A stretch of 64,000 nt of DNA from Blastocladiella emersonii ATCC 22665. Taxonomy: Eukaryota; Blastocladiomycota; Blastocladiomycetes; Blastocladiales; Blastocladiaceae. Below the pieces are notes generated by a model. That model saw only the letters and a program-made list of their open reading frames with translations. It had not been told where the DNA came from and searched no databases. Made by a program: the position numbers and the translations under genes. This document shows positions 1-10,039 of this stretch, one piece after another; positions within the stretch are counted from its first letter, which is position 1, and each line of letters begins with the position of its first letter. Location: NCBI GenBank assembly GCA_025594325.1, contig JANHCV010000012.1:620001-684000 (forward strand). Direction: 5' to 3'.

Positions 1-1298
1 ATTTTCCGAGCGGCCAAGAACGCCGCGACCGTCCCAATCGTGAGCGCGTGGTTGCATCCCAGGACAACCTGCCACATTCCCAAATTACTCAGCAGCGCGA
101 GGAGCATGAACCCGAGGCAGAAGAGCGCACGGAAAATGGCAAACACCGCGGCCGTGTCGGGCCCGTCGCCGAACCACGATGCGAGGCAAAAGTTGATCAA
201 GCAGTTCGTCACATTGTCGAGCGCACCGAGCATCGCCATCCCGACGATCCACACCGCGGGCGACATTGCGTCCGGGACCAGGACGGCCACGTAGTAGATA
301 CCGTACGCGGCCGAGGACACGGCGAATGCACCCGCGACGAGCGGCATCGGTCCGCACGAGTCGTACAGTTTGCCCCACACGGGCGACGCGAGGGTGCCCA
401 CGACGCCAAACGCGATGCACATGGTGGGCAGAAGCCAGACGGGCGCGTCGCGGGGGAGCATCGTCGGGAAGTTGCCGAACGCGAGGCAGTTGATCGAGCC
501 GTTCCACATGATCACCGGGATCAGCGACGCGAGGGGAGTCGTGGTCAGCAGGCGCGCCATCCGGCGCAGCTGGTCGCTGAACGACGCGGGCGCGGCTTGA
601 GGCGGCTCCGTGTCAAGGATGAGCGCCGTTTGTTTCGGACGCGGATCGGGCAGCATGGCGAGCAGCAGCGACCCTGCGACGACCACGCCGGCCATGACGT
701 AGAGCAGCGTCTTGACCAACAAGCCGACGAGAAGGAGCAGGAGCGAGAGTCCGTTTCCCGCGATCATGTTGGCGGTCGATACGAGCAAGAAGCGGCCCGA
801 GAGCTTGCCCACATCGACGCCGAAGCTGCTCGCCGCAACCGAAACGTAGTAGCCCTGGGTTACCCACAGGGCACCGGCAGCACAGCCGATGAGCGCCGAG
901 CAGATGAAGAGGAAGACGACGTCAAAGTTGAGCGAGACGATAAACAGCGCGTAGAACAGGCTTGAGACGAAAAAGATGATGCGATGCGGCACCGAGTTGG
1001 TGATGTACGGGGCGAGGATCGAGCTGAAGATGAAGAAAAAGTAGACGATCGCCATGCAGTTGAACCCTTGTTCTGGGAAGATGGTGGTGATGCGCGATTC
1101 TGCAACGTTGCTAGAGCGGCATCGCGAAATTTAGTGCTCCCGCGTCACGCGCAGAGGAGGTGGGCTCCCGTACAATGCCGTGAAGACGAAGAGGAAGCCG
1201 GCACCGAGCAGCGTGACACGTTGCATCGCCTGGCGCTCGTGCTCCGCCGGGGTCGTGTCAAGCTCTAATAGGTCAGGAGATTGCACGGAGTCATTCAT
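1..1298 (-). CDS. UNC-93-like major facilitator transporter, 3' end outside window
   Basis: Exon 1 (1298-1174) begins MNDSVQSPDLLELD and runs into the first membrane span (VTLLGAGFLFVFTA). An intron (1173-1111, GTACGG...CTCTAG, CACTAAAT near the 3' end) restores the frame to give FTAFNVAESRITTIF, then about ten hydrophobic segments. The GALWVTQGYYVS stretch in span 4 and the FTAFN start after span 1 are typical of the UNC-93/DUF895 branch of the MFS. No stop is met down to base 1, so the C-terminus lies outside the window. UNC-93 relatives are integral membrane proteins; animal members regulate ion channels or Toll-like receptors, and the fungal substrate is unknown. Start chosen at 1298 because it gives a short cytosolic N-terminus directly before span 1; the reading frame is open further upstream. 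About 411 codons are visible. The family call is firm; the function is not. Confidence 0.8.
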
Positions 1299-1640
1299 TG
1301 CCGCTGCATGGTTTGGGTATTGGGTCGGGAGCTTTTGGCGAAGCGCGCGCACCGAAGCGGTTTCGGCAACGGCCCCGTCGCCCCGGCCCACCTGACACGG
1401 TTTCAGCTGCCACCGTCCGGGCCACGCCGGAAGGACCCTCACTCACGGAGACTAGTACTGTGACCACCGAATGGATAAGAATCACTTGATTCACGAAACA
1501 GGGCCCAACGTAAGAGTGCCCGATCACATCCGTTCTCGTCGGACAAAGGGCCAAGGCGACGGTTGACGCGTTGCGCCACTCAGCTGACTGACCGGCAACG
1601 CGACTCCAGGAAGTGGTTAAGTGCTGAGAGATGTGTGGGA
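1299..1640. other. intergenic, carries one copy of the dispersed ACGCGT motif
   Basis: No gene is supported here. Bases 1563-1590 read, on the minus strand, CAGCTGAGTGGCGCAACGCG and so match the right half of the dispersed motif described for 9311-9346. Short open frames in this stretch show no family similarity. Confidence 0.5.
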
Positions 1641-2555
1641 AGCCCATGGATGGCAAAACGTGGTTGCACGGATTAAAATGTGTGAGCACATGGAGGGCTT
1701 GTGCGACTTGGAGCGCAGCTTCATCACAAGGCTCGCAGTCCGTGACGTCAAGCTCCGTTAGCGTGCTCGGGAGGTCGCGAAGGTGGGCTGATGCACCAAC
1801 ATGCGGGAGAATGCACTTTTAGAACGAATGAAGCGGAAGGACCATCCGAAATGCGGTTCGGGACCAACAATCTAGCGCGCAAAGCAAGTGTCGCTGAGGT
1901 CAAGGTCGTGAACCGAAGCTGGAATCCGCAACGTGAGGAGACGTAGCAAGTCGATGGTGCTCGAAGCAAATGAGAGCGAGGTGGGAGGGGATGGTGATCG
2001 TTCCAGGGCAGCGTTGAGAACCTTGATCCCCGCCGTATTGATGGGCTGGCGGCTCAAGTCGAGCTTGGCGGTAGCTCCCGCCTCGAGACCCTCAAGTGCA
2101 GACACGATGGCCGAGTTGACTGCGATGCGCTCGTACGCGCCCTTGATCACGCCGCCGATGCCGAGCGCAGCACGTGTCTTTACGTTCAAGCTATCGAGGC
2201 TGCTTACGGAAAGCCCCGACTCGCGGTACCATTCAAGCGACACGAGTAAACCTTTCTTGATCGCGGAGACGATGTCGGTTGTCTTGGCCCGCTTCGGCAG
2301 CCCACTGCTCGACCATTTTGCGAGCAGCGGTGCATTACCGTGGAGAATAGCATGGCGCAACGTAAGCACCGGCGAACGCAGCAGTATCGCTTGGTGCACT
2401 CGCGGGATATCGTGCGCGCGCAGCACACGGGCGTAGTGGGCGAGGCCGCGAGTGTCCTGTGCGGACGGGTGGGCCCACACGGCGTAGCAGAGGATGGCCT
2501 CGATGATGTGCGGTATAGATAGCGAAGTGGAGCTCATGACTTCATGCGTTTTCAT
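1640..2555 (-). pseudogene. truncated WW-ankyrin/LRR family protein with LRR remnants beyond its stop
   Basis: An open frame from 2555 to 1872 gives 227 aa (MKTHEVMSSTSL...). The N-terminal helical part (IPHIIEAILCYAVWAH, then ARVLRAHDIPRVHQAIL) aligns by eye with the genes at 2651 and 5585 (IPEVLNQILAEAVM; LPYDVIEQVLERAV). One SLEWYRESGLSV unit and about one LRR (KLDLSRQPINTAGIKVLNAAL) follow. The frame then stops at 1872, but LRR-like residues (HLRDLPSTLTELDVTDC) continue in another frame at about 1800-1680. This looks like a copy that lost its frame and most of its repeats. A missed intron is possible, but I find no GT between the last LRR and the stop. It lacks the intron found in the two intact relatives, and is divergent with the gene at 2651. 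Confidence 0.55.
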
Positions 2556-2650
2556 GGCGAGGCAGCTTCAGGAGAGCGAGGACCGCTCGCAGGTGCGGGG
2601 CCAAACTAGACGGTGGTCGCCACTCGACCCGTCGCCGCCGCTCGCGCACA

Positions 2651-4490
2651 ATGCCAACTCCGGCGCCACCACCCACCATGGAGCAAATGGACTTGATGCA
2701 AAACGTAAAGCTAGCTATACCCGAGGTCCTGAACCAAATTCTGGCCGAGGCCGTGATGTTGCATGAGCCGACCGAGCTCGGGCCGATGCTCGAGTATGCT
2801 CGCGTCATGCCCGCCGATCGGATTCCGGGCGTCATGCAGGCGATTCGTAAGCAACTGGAAAGTGTCTCGGCCGACGAGGCGACCGTCTTGGGCTGTGCCG
2901 ATTTGCTCCAGGCCCTCCGCCACTTTGGCCTTCCGCTTGATCATACCGCCGAGGCACTGAAGCAAGCCGCAGACTCGCGTCACTACCGCGTCTTAGAATG
3001 GTGGCGGGACTCGGAGCTTGTGCTTCGACACGGCCTGGTGGATGCTTCGTGGGCCAGGTCCCTCCTTGGCATCAAGCGTTTCATGCCTCCGGTACGCCCT
3101 CTTCGATGCTACATACTCGAGAGCGAAAAAAGAAACACACGAAAGCTTATTGTCTCGCTCCCCCATTTAGAGTCCCGGAGCTCTGGTTGCCGCGGGCGAC
3201 GCCATTGTAGACCATATCTATGCGGCTGCGGCCGCAACTGGCATCAGCGCTGTCGATATCTCTTTGGCGCGGATCTCCGTCACCGGTATCCAGCGCCTCA
3301 ACGATGCAATGGCCGTCTCCGTGATTCCGGTCACCAATGTGACTCTTTTTGCCGTTGATCTCGACTGGTCTCGCTTCCAGGCCCTCAAATTTCCTTCAAG
3401 CCTCGAGTCGCTTAGTCTCAAGTGCAATCGACTCGATGACGGTTGCATCAGTCCTGCAGCACCATGGCTACCTGCCTCGCTGGTCTCGCTTTCGCTCCAC
3501 CACGAATGTTTGTCACTGGGAACGTTCGGCGCACACTTGGAATATTTCCCGCCAACTCTTGCATCGCTCCATTTTCACGCGTGTCGCATGTCCATGTCCG
3601 AAGTCGTCTCTCTTGCACGCGGATTGCCGTCTACACTACTCGACCTCCGCACCTTTCACTGCAAGCTCAACGACGACCATGTTGTCACACTCACTCGCGC
3701 CCTGCCCAAAGGACTTCGAACGCTCAGCTTTGCTGGCAACAAGATCACGCGCGCGGGTGCGCAACGCGTCGCTCGGCTCCTTCCCTCGCAGCTCACTCTG
3801 CTTGACGTCTCGAATAATGATATTGGCTCTGGAGGGTTTTTCGCAATTGTTCAGCATCTTCCCGACACAATTGAAGTGCTCTTCGCGTCAAGCTGCGCAA
3901 TTGGTCCAATGGGCGCGAGCGCACTGCTCCACCGCAAGCTTCCCAATCTCAATAAGATCCTCCTTCGCGAAAACAACGTCATTGACTTTGCAAACCTGAA
4001 CGCGCCATCCAGGTCCGTCATGGCCGCCGTTTTCAAGCCAGTCCCTGCTTCAGCACAGCTGCCATCGCTCCGAGACTTCCGTCTATCGGGTAGTTGCTTC
4101 TCGTATGACACGCACTGCTTTGGGATCCCGTTTGTCGTTCCCACGCTCACCCTCCTTGACCTGTCTTCCTCCCGTATCGACGACAACATACTTCTCGAGT
4201 GTATCAAGGTCATGCCGCCAAACCTCGAAGTGCTTGAGCTCTCTGAAAATGATATCACTGACGTTGGCGCCGTGGCCCTGGCTGAAGTGCTTCCGTCAAC
4301 TCTCAACGAGCTTTGGATCAACGAAAACAATATAGGCGAGTTTGGCGGCTATCACCTTCTTCAAACCTGCATCAAGCTGGGTGCCAAACATTTCGAAATC
4401 AGTGGCGACGCCATCCCTCCGGATTCCGAGTTTTTGGACATGCTCGATTCAGTCTTTGGCGAGCACGTCAATAACAAAAACGATGATTAG
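2651..4490 (+). CDS. WW-ankyrin/leucine-rich-repeat protein, 586 aa
   Basis: join(2651..3091,3171..4490). Exon 1 encodes an F-box-like/helical head (IPEVLNQILAEAVMLHEPTE) and one ankyrin-like unit RVLEWWRDSELVLRHG. A 79-nt intron (GTACGC...CCATTTAG) joins in phase 0 to a long LRR domain. The LRRs recur roughly every 24-28 residues with the pattern LPSTLxxLxLxxNxIxDxGAxxLAxxLP, for example near residues 330-360 and 500-545; spacing and asparagine ladder resemble RI-type LRRs. No signal peptide or membrane span, so probably a cytosolic protein-binding scaffold; if the N-terminus is a true F-box it may be a ubiquitin-ligase adaptor (inference). The start at 2651 (MPTPAPPPTM) could also be the ATG at 2678. 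The intron position is shared with the gene at 5585. Partner unknown. Confidence 0.8.
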
Positions 4491-4773
4491 GACGTGCCCT
4501 TATTTAAATTTTATTCTGTTCTTTGTCATTTCGCGACCATGTCCCTTAACGACCGTTTGCTGAGCTGGGACGAGATCTGAACGTGAACACATGTACTGTG
4601 TGAGGCGTTGCCCGCGTCGCGTTGAGTCGCGACTCCTCACGGCGCGACGCGACTCATTGCATCGCGTGACCGCGCCCGCTGATCTGAAGCCCCTCGTCGT
4701 CCGCCGAACGGAGCGCGAGCAACTCGATCAGGTCAATCCTCAATCCATGCAGCCCTGAGCCCAATACGACTTG

Positions 4774-5494
4774 ATGAATTCTTTGCGCGACCAACACGAC
4801 GTGCACATGCGCGAGGCTGGGCACCGCGGCGCCGAGTCGGACGTTGCGGTAGACAGCCAGCGCGAGCTCCAACGGTGCATGGACGCGCTGACTCTCGAAG
4901 GTCCCGCGTGGGGAGCCCTCTTCGACCACAGGAACTTGACTTATTACGGTGCGCAATGCGTGTGATGGCCGTACCCTGACGCTGACCGTCACCACGCGTA
5001 GCCTTGCGCAAGCCTGAGTACGTGGTGGGCCGCCAATTCAGCGCGGACGTTCACATCCTCTTACTCGAGTGTTCAAAAGAACACTCGCGCATCACGTTTT
5101 CCGGCCGTGTGGAAGCTGGAGCGGCTGTGACCGCCATCGTCGATCTCAGCTCCAACGGCACGAAATTGACGGTCGCCGCCTGGTGCGTGGCGAACCGACT
5201 CCGCTTCTGCACGGAAGTATCATCACGTTCGGACTTGATCACGGTACGCCCGTCGCGCTACGTTTGCAATCTTTCGACACTGTTCTTAAACCTCGCACTC
5301 GCGGCACGTTTAGTCTTCACGTTCCAGTGCAGGAACATGGAGAACCATGTTGCCAACAACCCTGCCTCGGCCGATCCGTTCAGAGTTCGGTTCTGGGCTC
5401 CAGCACCATGATCCAGTTTGATATATCGATGCGGACGAGCCGTCGCTGCCCGCTTCCTCCATCTGTGGCGTGCCGCGTTCTTTTAATTGCGTGA
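4774..5494 (+). pseudogene. broken Rad53/Chk2-type FHA domain fragment
   Basis: Exon 1 (4774-4948) ends AWGALFDHRNLTYY. A 53-nt intron (4949-5001, GTGCGC...GCGTAG) joins it to LRKPEYVVGRQFSADVHILL, then ECSKEHSRITFSG and AIVDLSSNGT. This is the canonical FHA order: W-G-x-L lead-in, GR turn, S/K-x-H-S core and D-x-S-x-N-G-T. Just after NGT the fold continues only in the next frame (EIDGRRLVRGEPTPLLHGSIITFG), so one base appears lost near 5163. The WGxL...L.K..YVVGR lead-in resembles FHA domains of the checkpoint kinases Rad53, Cds1 and Chk2, but no kinase domain follows before the LRR gene at 5585. FHA domains bind phosphothreonine. Best read as a pseudogene or captured exon pair; a sequencing error at 5163 would instead make it a short FHA-only protein. 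Confidence 0.6.
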
Positions 5495-5584
5495 GATCAC
5501 GCCGAACAGCCCGGGACCAAAAACGGTCGGCGCCTCAGCTGCGGAGTGACGAAACGCGCCGACGAGACGATCTGAGCTCTATGA

Positions 5585-7076
5585 ATGCTTGAAGCCATGA
5601 TACTCAAAATGAATGAAACTTGCTGCAATGAACCTAAGCCAACCTCTTGCGACCCTATGCTCCCTTACGACGTGATCGAGCAAGTTCTCGAACGCGCCGT
5701 CTTCTCGCACGACCCGAACGACACGGCCGGCCTCCTGCAGTACCTTCGCGTCCTGCCGTTTTCTCACGCTCCCAATGTTCGCTGGGCCGTTCTCTCGCAC
5801 GCAACGGCGTTGTCAATGGACAAGGCGAGCGAGTTTGGTCGCGTTCGCGTGCTCGAAGAGTGGAAGCGGTCGGGTCTCAAGCTTCGCTACTCGGAGCGCG
5901 CCCTGTATCTTGCCTGGGCCAACTCGCACTACAGCGTCCTCGAGTGGTGGCGCGAATCGAAGCTGCGGCTCAAGCTGGACGACCATCTTTCAAAGGCCGC
6001 GCGTGTCTTCCTTGCCGCGAAGCCCAAGTACCCGGCCTCGATGCATCGCGAGGTGCGCGTAGTGCAATTGACGTCGACCAGTCAACGTACTAACGCTTGG
6101 GTCATCTGAATAGTTCCGCGGCCATACCCTTGCAGCCGATGCCGACGTGTACCTCGCTGAGCACTTTGGCAAGCTCGTGTCCGGCGAGCCGACCGAACTT
6201 CGCGTCCCCGCAATGAGGCTTACTCGTGGCGGTGCCGAGCTACTTCGCGACATTCTCGCGCACCCTAGCTGTGCCATAACCACAATCATGCTTGAAAACT
6301 GCGCCTTGACTTTATCCCTCCTTGCAGCCATGCAACTGCCTGCGTCGGTGCTCTCCCTGACCATCAGCGGAAACCCGCTTGATCACCAGCCCGATGAGAT
6401 CAGCAACATGCAGCTGCCTCCCACCCTCGAATCACTTAGGCTCCTCAATAACCAGTTCGGGACAAACGGTGCTGCTGTCACGTTCGAGCGCTTTCCGATC
6501 TCGCTTCGCGTCATAGAGCTCGCCGACACGCACATGTCGTTTCGCACAGCACAGTCGTTCATTCACGCGCTTCCAGTGCAACTCGAAAAGCTTTCGATGA
6601 TCCACTCGCCCTTGCCGCACGAGGCGGTGCTTACATTTGCCGTACGACTCCCCAGCCTCGCTCTTAGGTCGCTCAGTATTAGCCACTTCAGGGCATCGGG
6701 CCTCGACTTGATCTTGCCACGGCTCCCAGCCGGCCTTGATAGTCTCTGCCTCTCTTGGTGCGAAGGGCTTAACGACCCCGTCATGGTTTCTGCGTATGCA
6801 GCTCAGGTCTCGCAACACTTGCGCAGTTTGACCTTGATCGGTGCACAGCTCATTGCCTCAAATAGTGCCGAGTTTGCCAGGGCACTTCCGCGATCCATTC
6901 GCAGGCTCGAACTCAAGGTTTGCTGGCCGTATGAGGAGGCGGTTGAGTTGCTCGTTCCGCATCTACCCGTCGAGCTCGAGTCCTTGGTGCTGAACCCAGA
7001 CGAGGTCGACTTCAACGTCGTTGCGCCGCTTCTCAAGGAGCGGTGCCCGAACGCGGTGGTTTCAAATGGCCTCTGA
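5585..7076 (+). CDS. WW-ankyrin/leucine-rich-repeat protein, 476 aa
   Basis: join(5585..6052,6114..7076). Exon 1 has the family head LPYDVIEQVLERAVFSHDPN and two ankyrin-like units, VLEEWKRSGLKLRYSERAL and VLEWWRESKLRLKLDD. The intron (61 nt, GTGCGC...TGAATAG) contains a perfect TACTAAC branch site and is at the same place as in the gene at 2651. Exon 2 is LRR (LPPTLESLRLLNNQFG; LPVQLEKLSMIHSPLP; LPRSIRRLELKVCWP), with LP-x-x-L repeats to the end. Shorter than its neighbour by about 110 residues, i.e. four or so LRRs. Several in-frame ATGs lie at the start (5585, 5597, 5609); I use the first. Probably a cytosolic binding protein. The function is unknown; the same remarks on a possible F-box apply. 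Confidence 0.8.
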
Positions 7077-7525
7077 CAGCTGTATTGCAGTTACGCATTT
7101 CCCCTCGCTTTTTCACGCGAGATCAAGCTGCTCTCGCTCTCATGTGTCGTTGGCGCGAGCAGGTGACAGAGCGTCAGAATCAGAAAATGCATCTATTGAA
7201 TTAAGTCCTACTTGACCACTGCAACATGCGATTTAGGGTATGCGCGAGAGGACCCCGAGGGCGTGTTGCGAAGCGGTCCATGGGCCCCGCTTCGCCTCGG
7301 ATGAACTTGAATCTTTGTCCTGGACTGATTGAGTGTGCCAAAATCATCTTTCTCACAGAGAAGAGGCTGGTCGTGGAAGGCAAGCGGTCTCAGCTGGCAA
7401 AGCTTGACAGCATGGATGCCAATGTACTGTAGCGTCGGGTCCATATTAATCTCGTCGTTGAGCGCGATGCAGAGTAGTTGAGCAATCGCGAGTTTGTTAA
7501 CGATAGTGCGTTCAGCAAGGACCTG
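7077..7525. other. intergenic, no supported gene
   Basis: Nothing convincing is seen on either strand. A minus-strand frame (7783-7208) crosses it, but it overlaps the plus-strand LRR relic and shows no recognisable domain. Confidence 0.4.
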
Positions 7526-7756
7526 CCGCACCAAACTCAAACTTTTTTGCAACAAGATCACGGGCCGTGGCTTCACCGCCGTCTGCCCGCACCTGCCGCC
7601 CGAGCTCGAGCAGCTCACCATGGACCACAGCTCGTTCAGCGCCGTGAACCTGCGCATCAAGCTTAAGTGATTTTTTCCCGCGGCCGTCACCGAGCTTTGC
7701 TTCACCGAGCCCAACCTGAACTGTGCGTTGCATGTATTGCTGCCCCTGGTGTTTCG
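7526..7756 (+). pseudogene. LRR relic of the neighbouring family
   Basis: One frame reads KLKLFCNKITGRGFTAVCPH then LPPELEQLTMDHSSF and stops (TGA at about 7668). A second frame resumes with AAVTELCFTEPNLNCALHVL. These are consecutive LRRs of the LPxxLxxLxLxxN type seen in the two intact genes upstream. No head domain or start codon is present. It is a decayed 3' scrap, the last trace of the LRR cluster before the DUF4470 array. Confidence 0.55.
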
Positions 7757-7922
7757 AAGCGAGGCGTCGTGCCTCAGGAACACGTGTGTGGCGCAACGCG
7801 TCGGAACGCGACTGCCGCCACCTCCGCCGATTCCCCATTCTCGTCAAGTTCATCGGCATGATGCTTCAAAGTTTTCGACACAGCGATCATAAGCAAACTC
7901 GTTGAATTCCATCAAATACGGC

Positions 7923-9189
7923 TCAGATCCCCTTATCCAGGAACGCCTTGAGCGCCGGACCCAGCGAGTCCATGCCGCTGCCGTTCACCGGATAGGCCGC
8001 GGTGATGAGGATACGTTTGAGGACCGGGCGCAGCTCATTGTAGAGTGGAGTTGGGAACCGCGGGTCGACGTCGGGCAAGGGCTCGTGAAGGCGCAGGAAT
8101 TTGAGGTCGCGGAGAAAGAACGTGCTGGTGCACGCGATATCGTGTACCGACATCTGTTTCTCAAGCACTTTGACGCAGTCGGTGAAGATGCCGCTGAAAG
8201 TGATGTGCTCCTCTGATCAATCCGTGACGGAGCGCCTCGACCCAATCCATAAGCTCGGACTGCATGACCGACTCGGGAAGCCCGCGGCCGAGAAACAGGT
8301 CGAATGCGTCGGACGGAAGCGTGGTTGCATCGATGGCATAGTACGGAATGTTGTCGATCGAGAGCAAAAGGAAGGTTGGGTTGACAACGTGATCGATTTC
8401 CTACGTGAAAGCGCACGATTCAGCAAGGCATTCGAGATTGCAAGCGATGCGCGCAGACTCGACGCTCTTGAGCACACCGCGGTACTGCGTGCGAGCGCGT
8501 TCTATGGTCGCGGTCACCGAGGCCGAGAGACTCGGGTTTGCGAGAGGGTCAGCGGCACAAGCTGATTGGTGGTATTGTGCCCGTGCGTCCAGAAGCGCGT
8601 CGACGGACCATTCCACATCGAGCCAAGCACGCCAGCAGCGGCGGAGCTCGGCCTGCATTGCGACATCCATGACGCGGAGCGGCGAACCGGGTGAGGCGTT
8701 GACCCACTCCTTGTCGAGGCAGTCGCGTAGTTGACCATCCCAAATCTCACGCACCTTGGAGTCGAGAATCGTGGAGTACCAAAGCTGGCCAACGTTTCGA
8801 GTGAGCGTGTCCGTGTCGAGCGTATCAACCGAAGTATGAGCAAGTGCGTGGAGGATAAGCAAGTTTCGAGCGAGGAGTTCGGGCTGCCAGTCAATGAGCG
8901 TGAACGAGAGACTCGGCTCGGTACCCTTGGCCACCGCCTCGCACACGGTCCGAGCGACCTCGGCCAGGTCGCCGCAGCCGCACACGAGAGTAGCCAGCTC
9001 GGCCCGCGTGCACGATCCGTGCGAGAGGAGCAAGTCGCGCGGTGGGAGGTGCCGGAACGGGCGGTAGCCGGTGACACGATTCCCGCGGTACTGCATGCGG
9101 CACGTAAGGAGCGGCGGAACCGACGCATCTGATACGTCGAGCATAATAGCACTGTCGGATCTAATGCCAGCAGTTGCGGGCGGTTTCAT
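7923..9189 (-). pseudogene. DUF4470-family gene with nonsense codon and large internal deletion
   Basis: From the start at 9189 (MKPPATAGIRSD) the frame follows the intact copy at 10040-13254: RPFRHLPPRDLL, CGCGDLAEVARTVCEA, then DWQPELLARNLLILHAL and VGQLWYSTILDS. An in-frame TAG lies at 8403-8401, directly after ECLAESCAFT. The same frame continues with VNPTFLLL and LPSDAFDLFLGRGLPES down to 8161. From there, roughly 600 residues present in the intact gene are missing and the C-terminus resumes in another frame (LRPVLKRILITAAYPVNGSG, 8168-7923). Start 9189 matches the MK- start of the intact copy and leaves the upstream motif 122 bp away. The copy seems dead. The small interior, if translated, would lack the middle of the protein. 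Confidence 0.8.
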
Positions 9190-9310
9190 GATGCTGCATA
9201 GGTAGGTGGTTTTACTGATGTTGAGAGCGGCGAAGACGAGACGGGATCTCCCCGACACGCGCGTGCGGGCAGGCGTGAGAGCCGGCGTCACGCGTCGCCG
9301 CCCGCACGTG

Positions 9311-9346
9311 TTGCGCCACTCACGTGATATCATAACGCGTCTCATC
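9311..9346 (-). promoter_or_regulatory. dispersed ACGCGT / TCACGTGA motif upstream of a DUF4470 copy
   Basis: Reading on the minus strand: GATGAGACGCGTTATGATAT then CACGTGAGTGGCGCAA. It holds ACGCGT (sequence of the yeast MCB/MluI box) and a TCACGTGA E-box-like core. It lies 122 bp before the start codon at 9189. Equivalent motifs precede the genes starting at 13254, 40806, 43522 and 46567. Confidence 0.55.
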
Positions 9347-9436
9347 AGTTGTCTCCTGTGTCGGGAGCCCAGTCTTCATACATGAAAAGTACAAATTTGA
9401 GACAAAAGACCCAACTGACTAAAACGACAACATAAA

Positions 9437-9640
9437 TCAAGCGTCCTTGGTCAAAAGCGAACCCATCGCCGGACGCAGCGTGTCCATGCCGTTGCCGCAG
9501 ACTATGTATGCGGGAATAACGGGGCCACGCTTGAGAATCGGTCGTAGCGGCGAGTACAGGGAGTTCGAGCAATTGCAGCAACGGGCTTGTGCGCTTGCGC
9601 GGAAAATATCTCCAAAACTTGAGTCGCTCAACCTCGAGGA
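9437..9640 (-). pseudogene. C-terminal scrap of a DUF4470-family gene
   Basis: The minus frame ending at 9437 contains SLYSPLRPILKRGPVIPAY and VCGNGMDTLRPAMGSLL. This matches the C-terminus of the intact gene (LRPHLKRVLILPTYPVCGSG MDTLGPELKKFL). No N-terminal domain is recognisable upstream in this piece. It sits between the deleted copy and the intact copy, on the same strand, as expected for a decayed tandem duplicate. Confidence 0.65.
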
Positions 9641-10039
9641 CGCGGGCCTCACGAACTTCGTCTCGAGCGCGCCCGCGTCGGGCGCCAAGCTGTTCCCCGT
9701 AATCGAGTTGCTGGTCCCGGATTTCTGTCCGCTGCCGCCCGTAAAGCTCAATTCAAACGCGGGCTGAGACGTCCTCAAGATTACCGCAAGCCAGCGAGCG
9801 TGGATCGCTCCCAAGGCGCCCAATCTTCCAAAATAATGCGGTTCAGCGGGCGCGCAACCCTCACTCTCACATTCTCGTTTTGACGCAACTGCGGAGAGGC
9901 GAGACGCGATGCGCCACACCCGTGACTTTCAAACATGTCTCGCGCGTGAGTCAGGTGCTTGTGCTCATTCGATTAACACGATCGCATCAGGAGGTCTTAA
10001 GAACATGTAAATTCAGTGGAGTTCGTAACAGCAAGCTCG

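Noticed and set aside
4654-4995. 113-aa minus-strand open frame
   Set aside because: Antisense to the first FHA exon, whose splice to the second exon yields a recognisable FHA lead-in.
7208-7783. 191-aa minus-strand open frame
   Set aside because: Overlaps the plus-strand LRR relic. Some helical-looking text (NKLAIAQLLCIALND) but no family match or paralogue.
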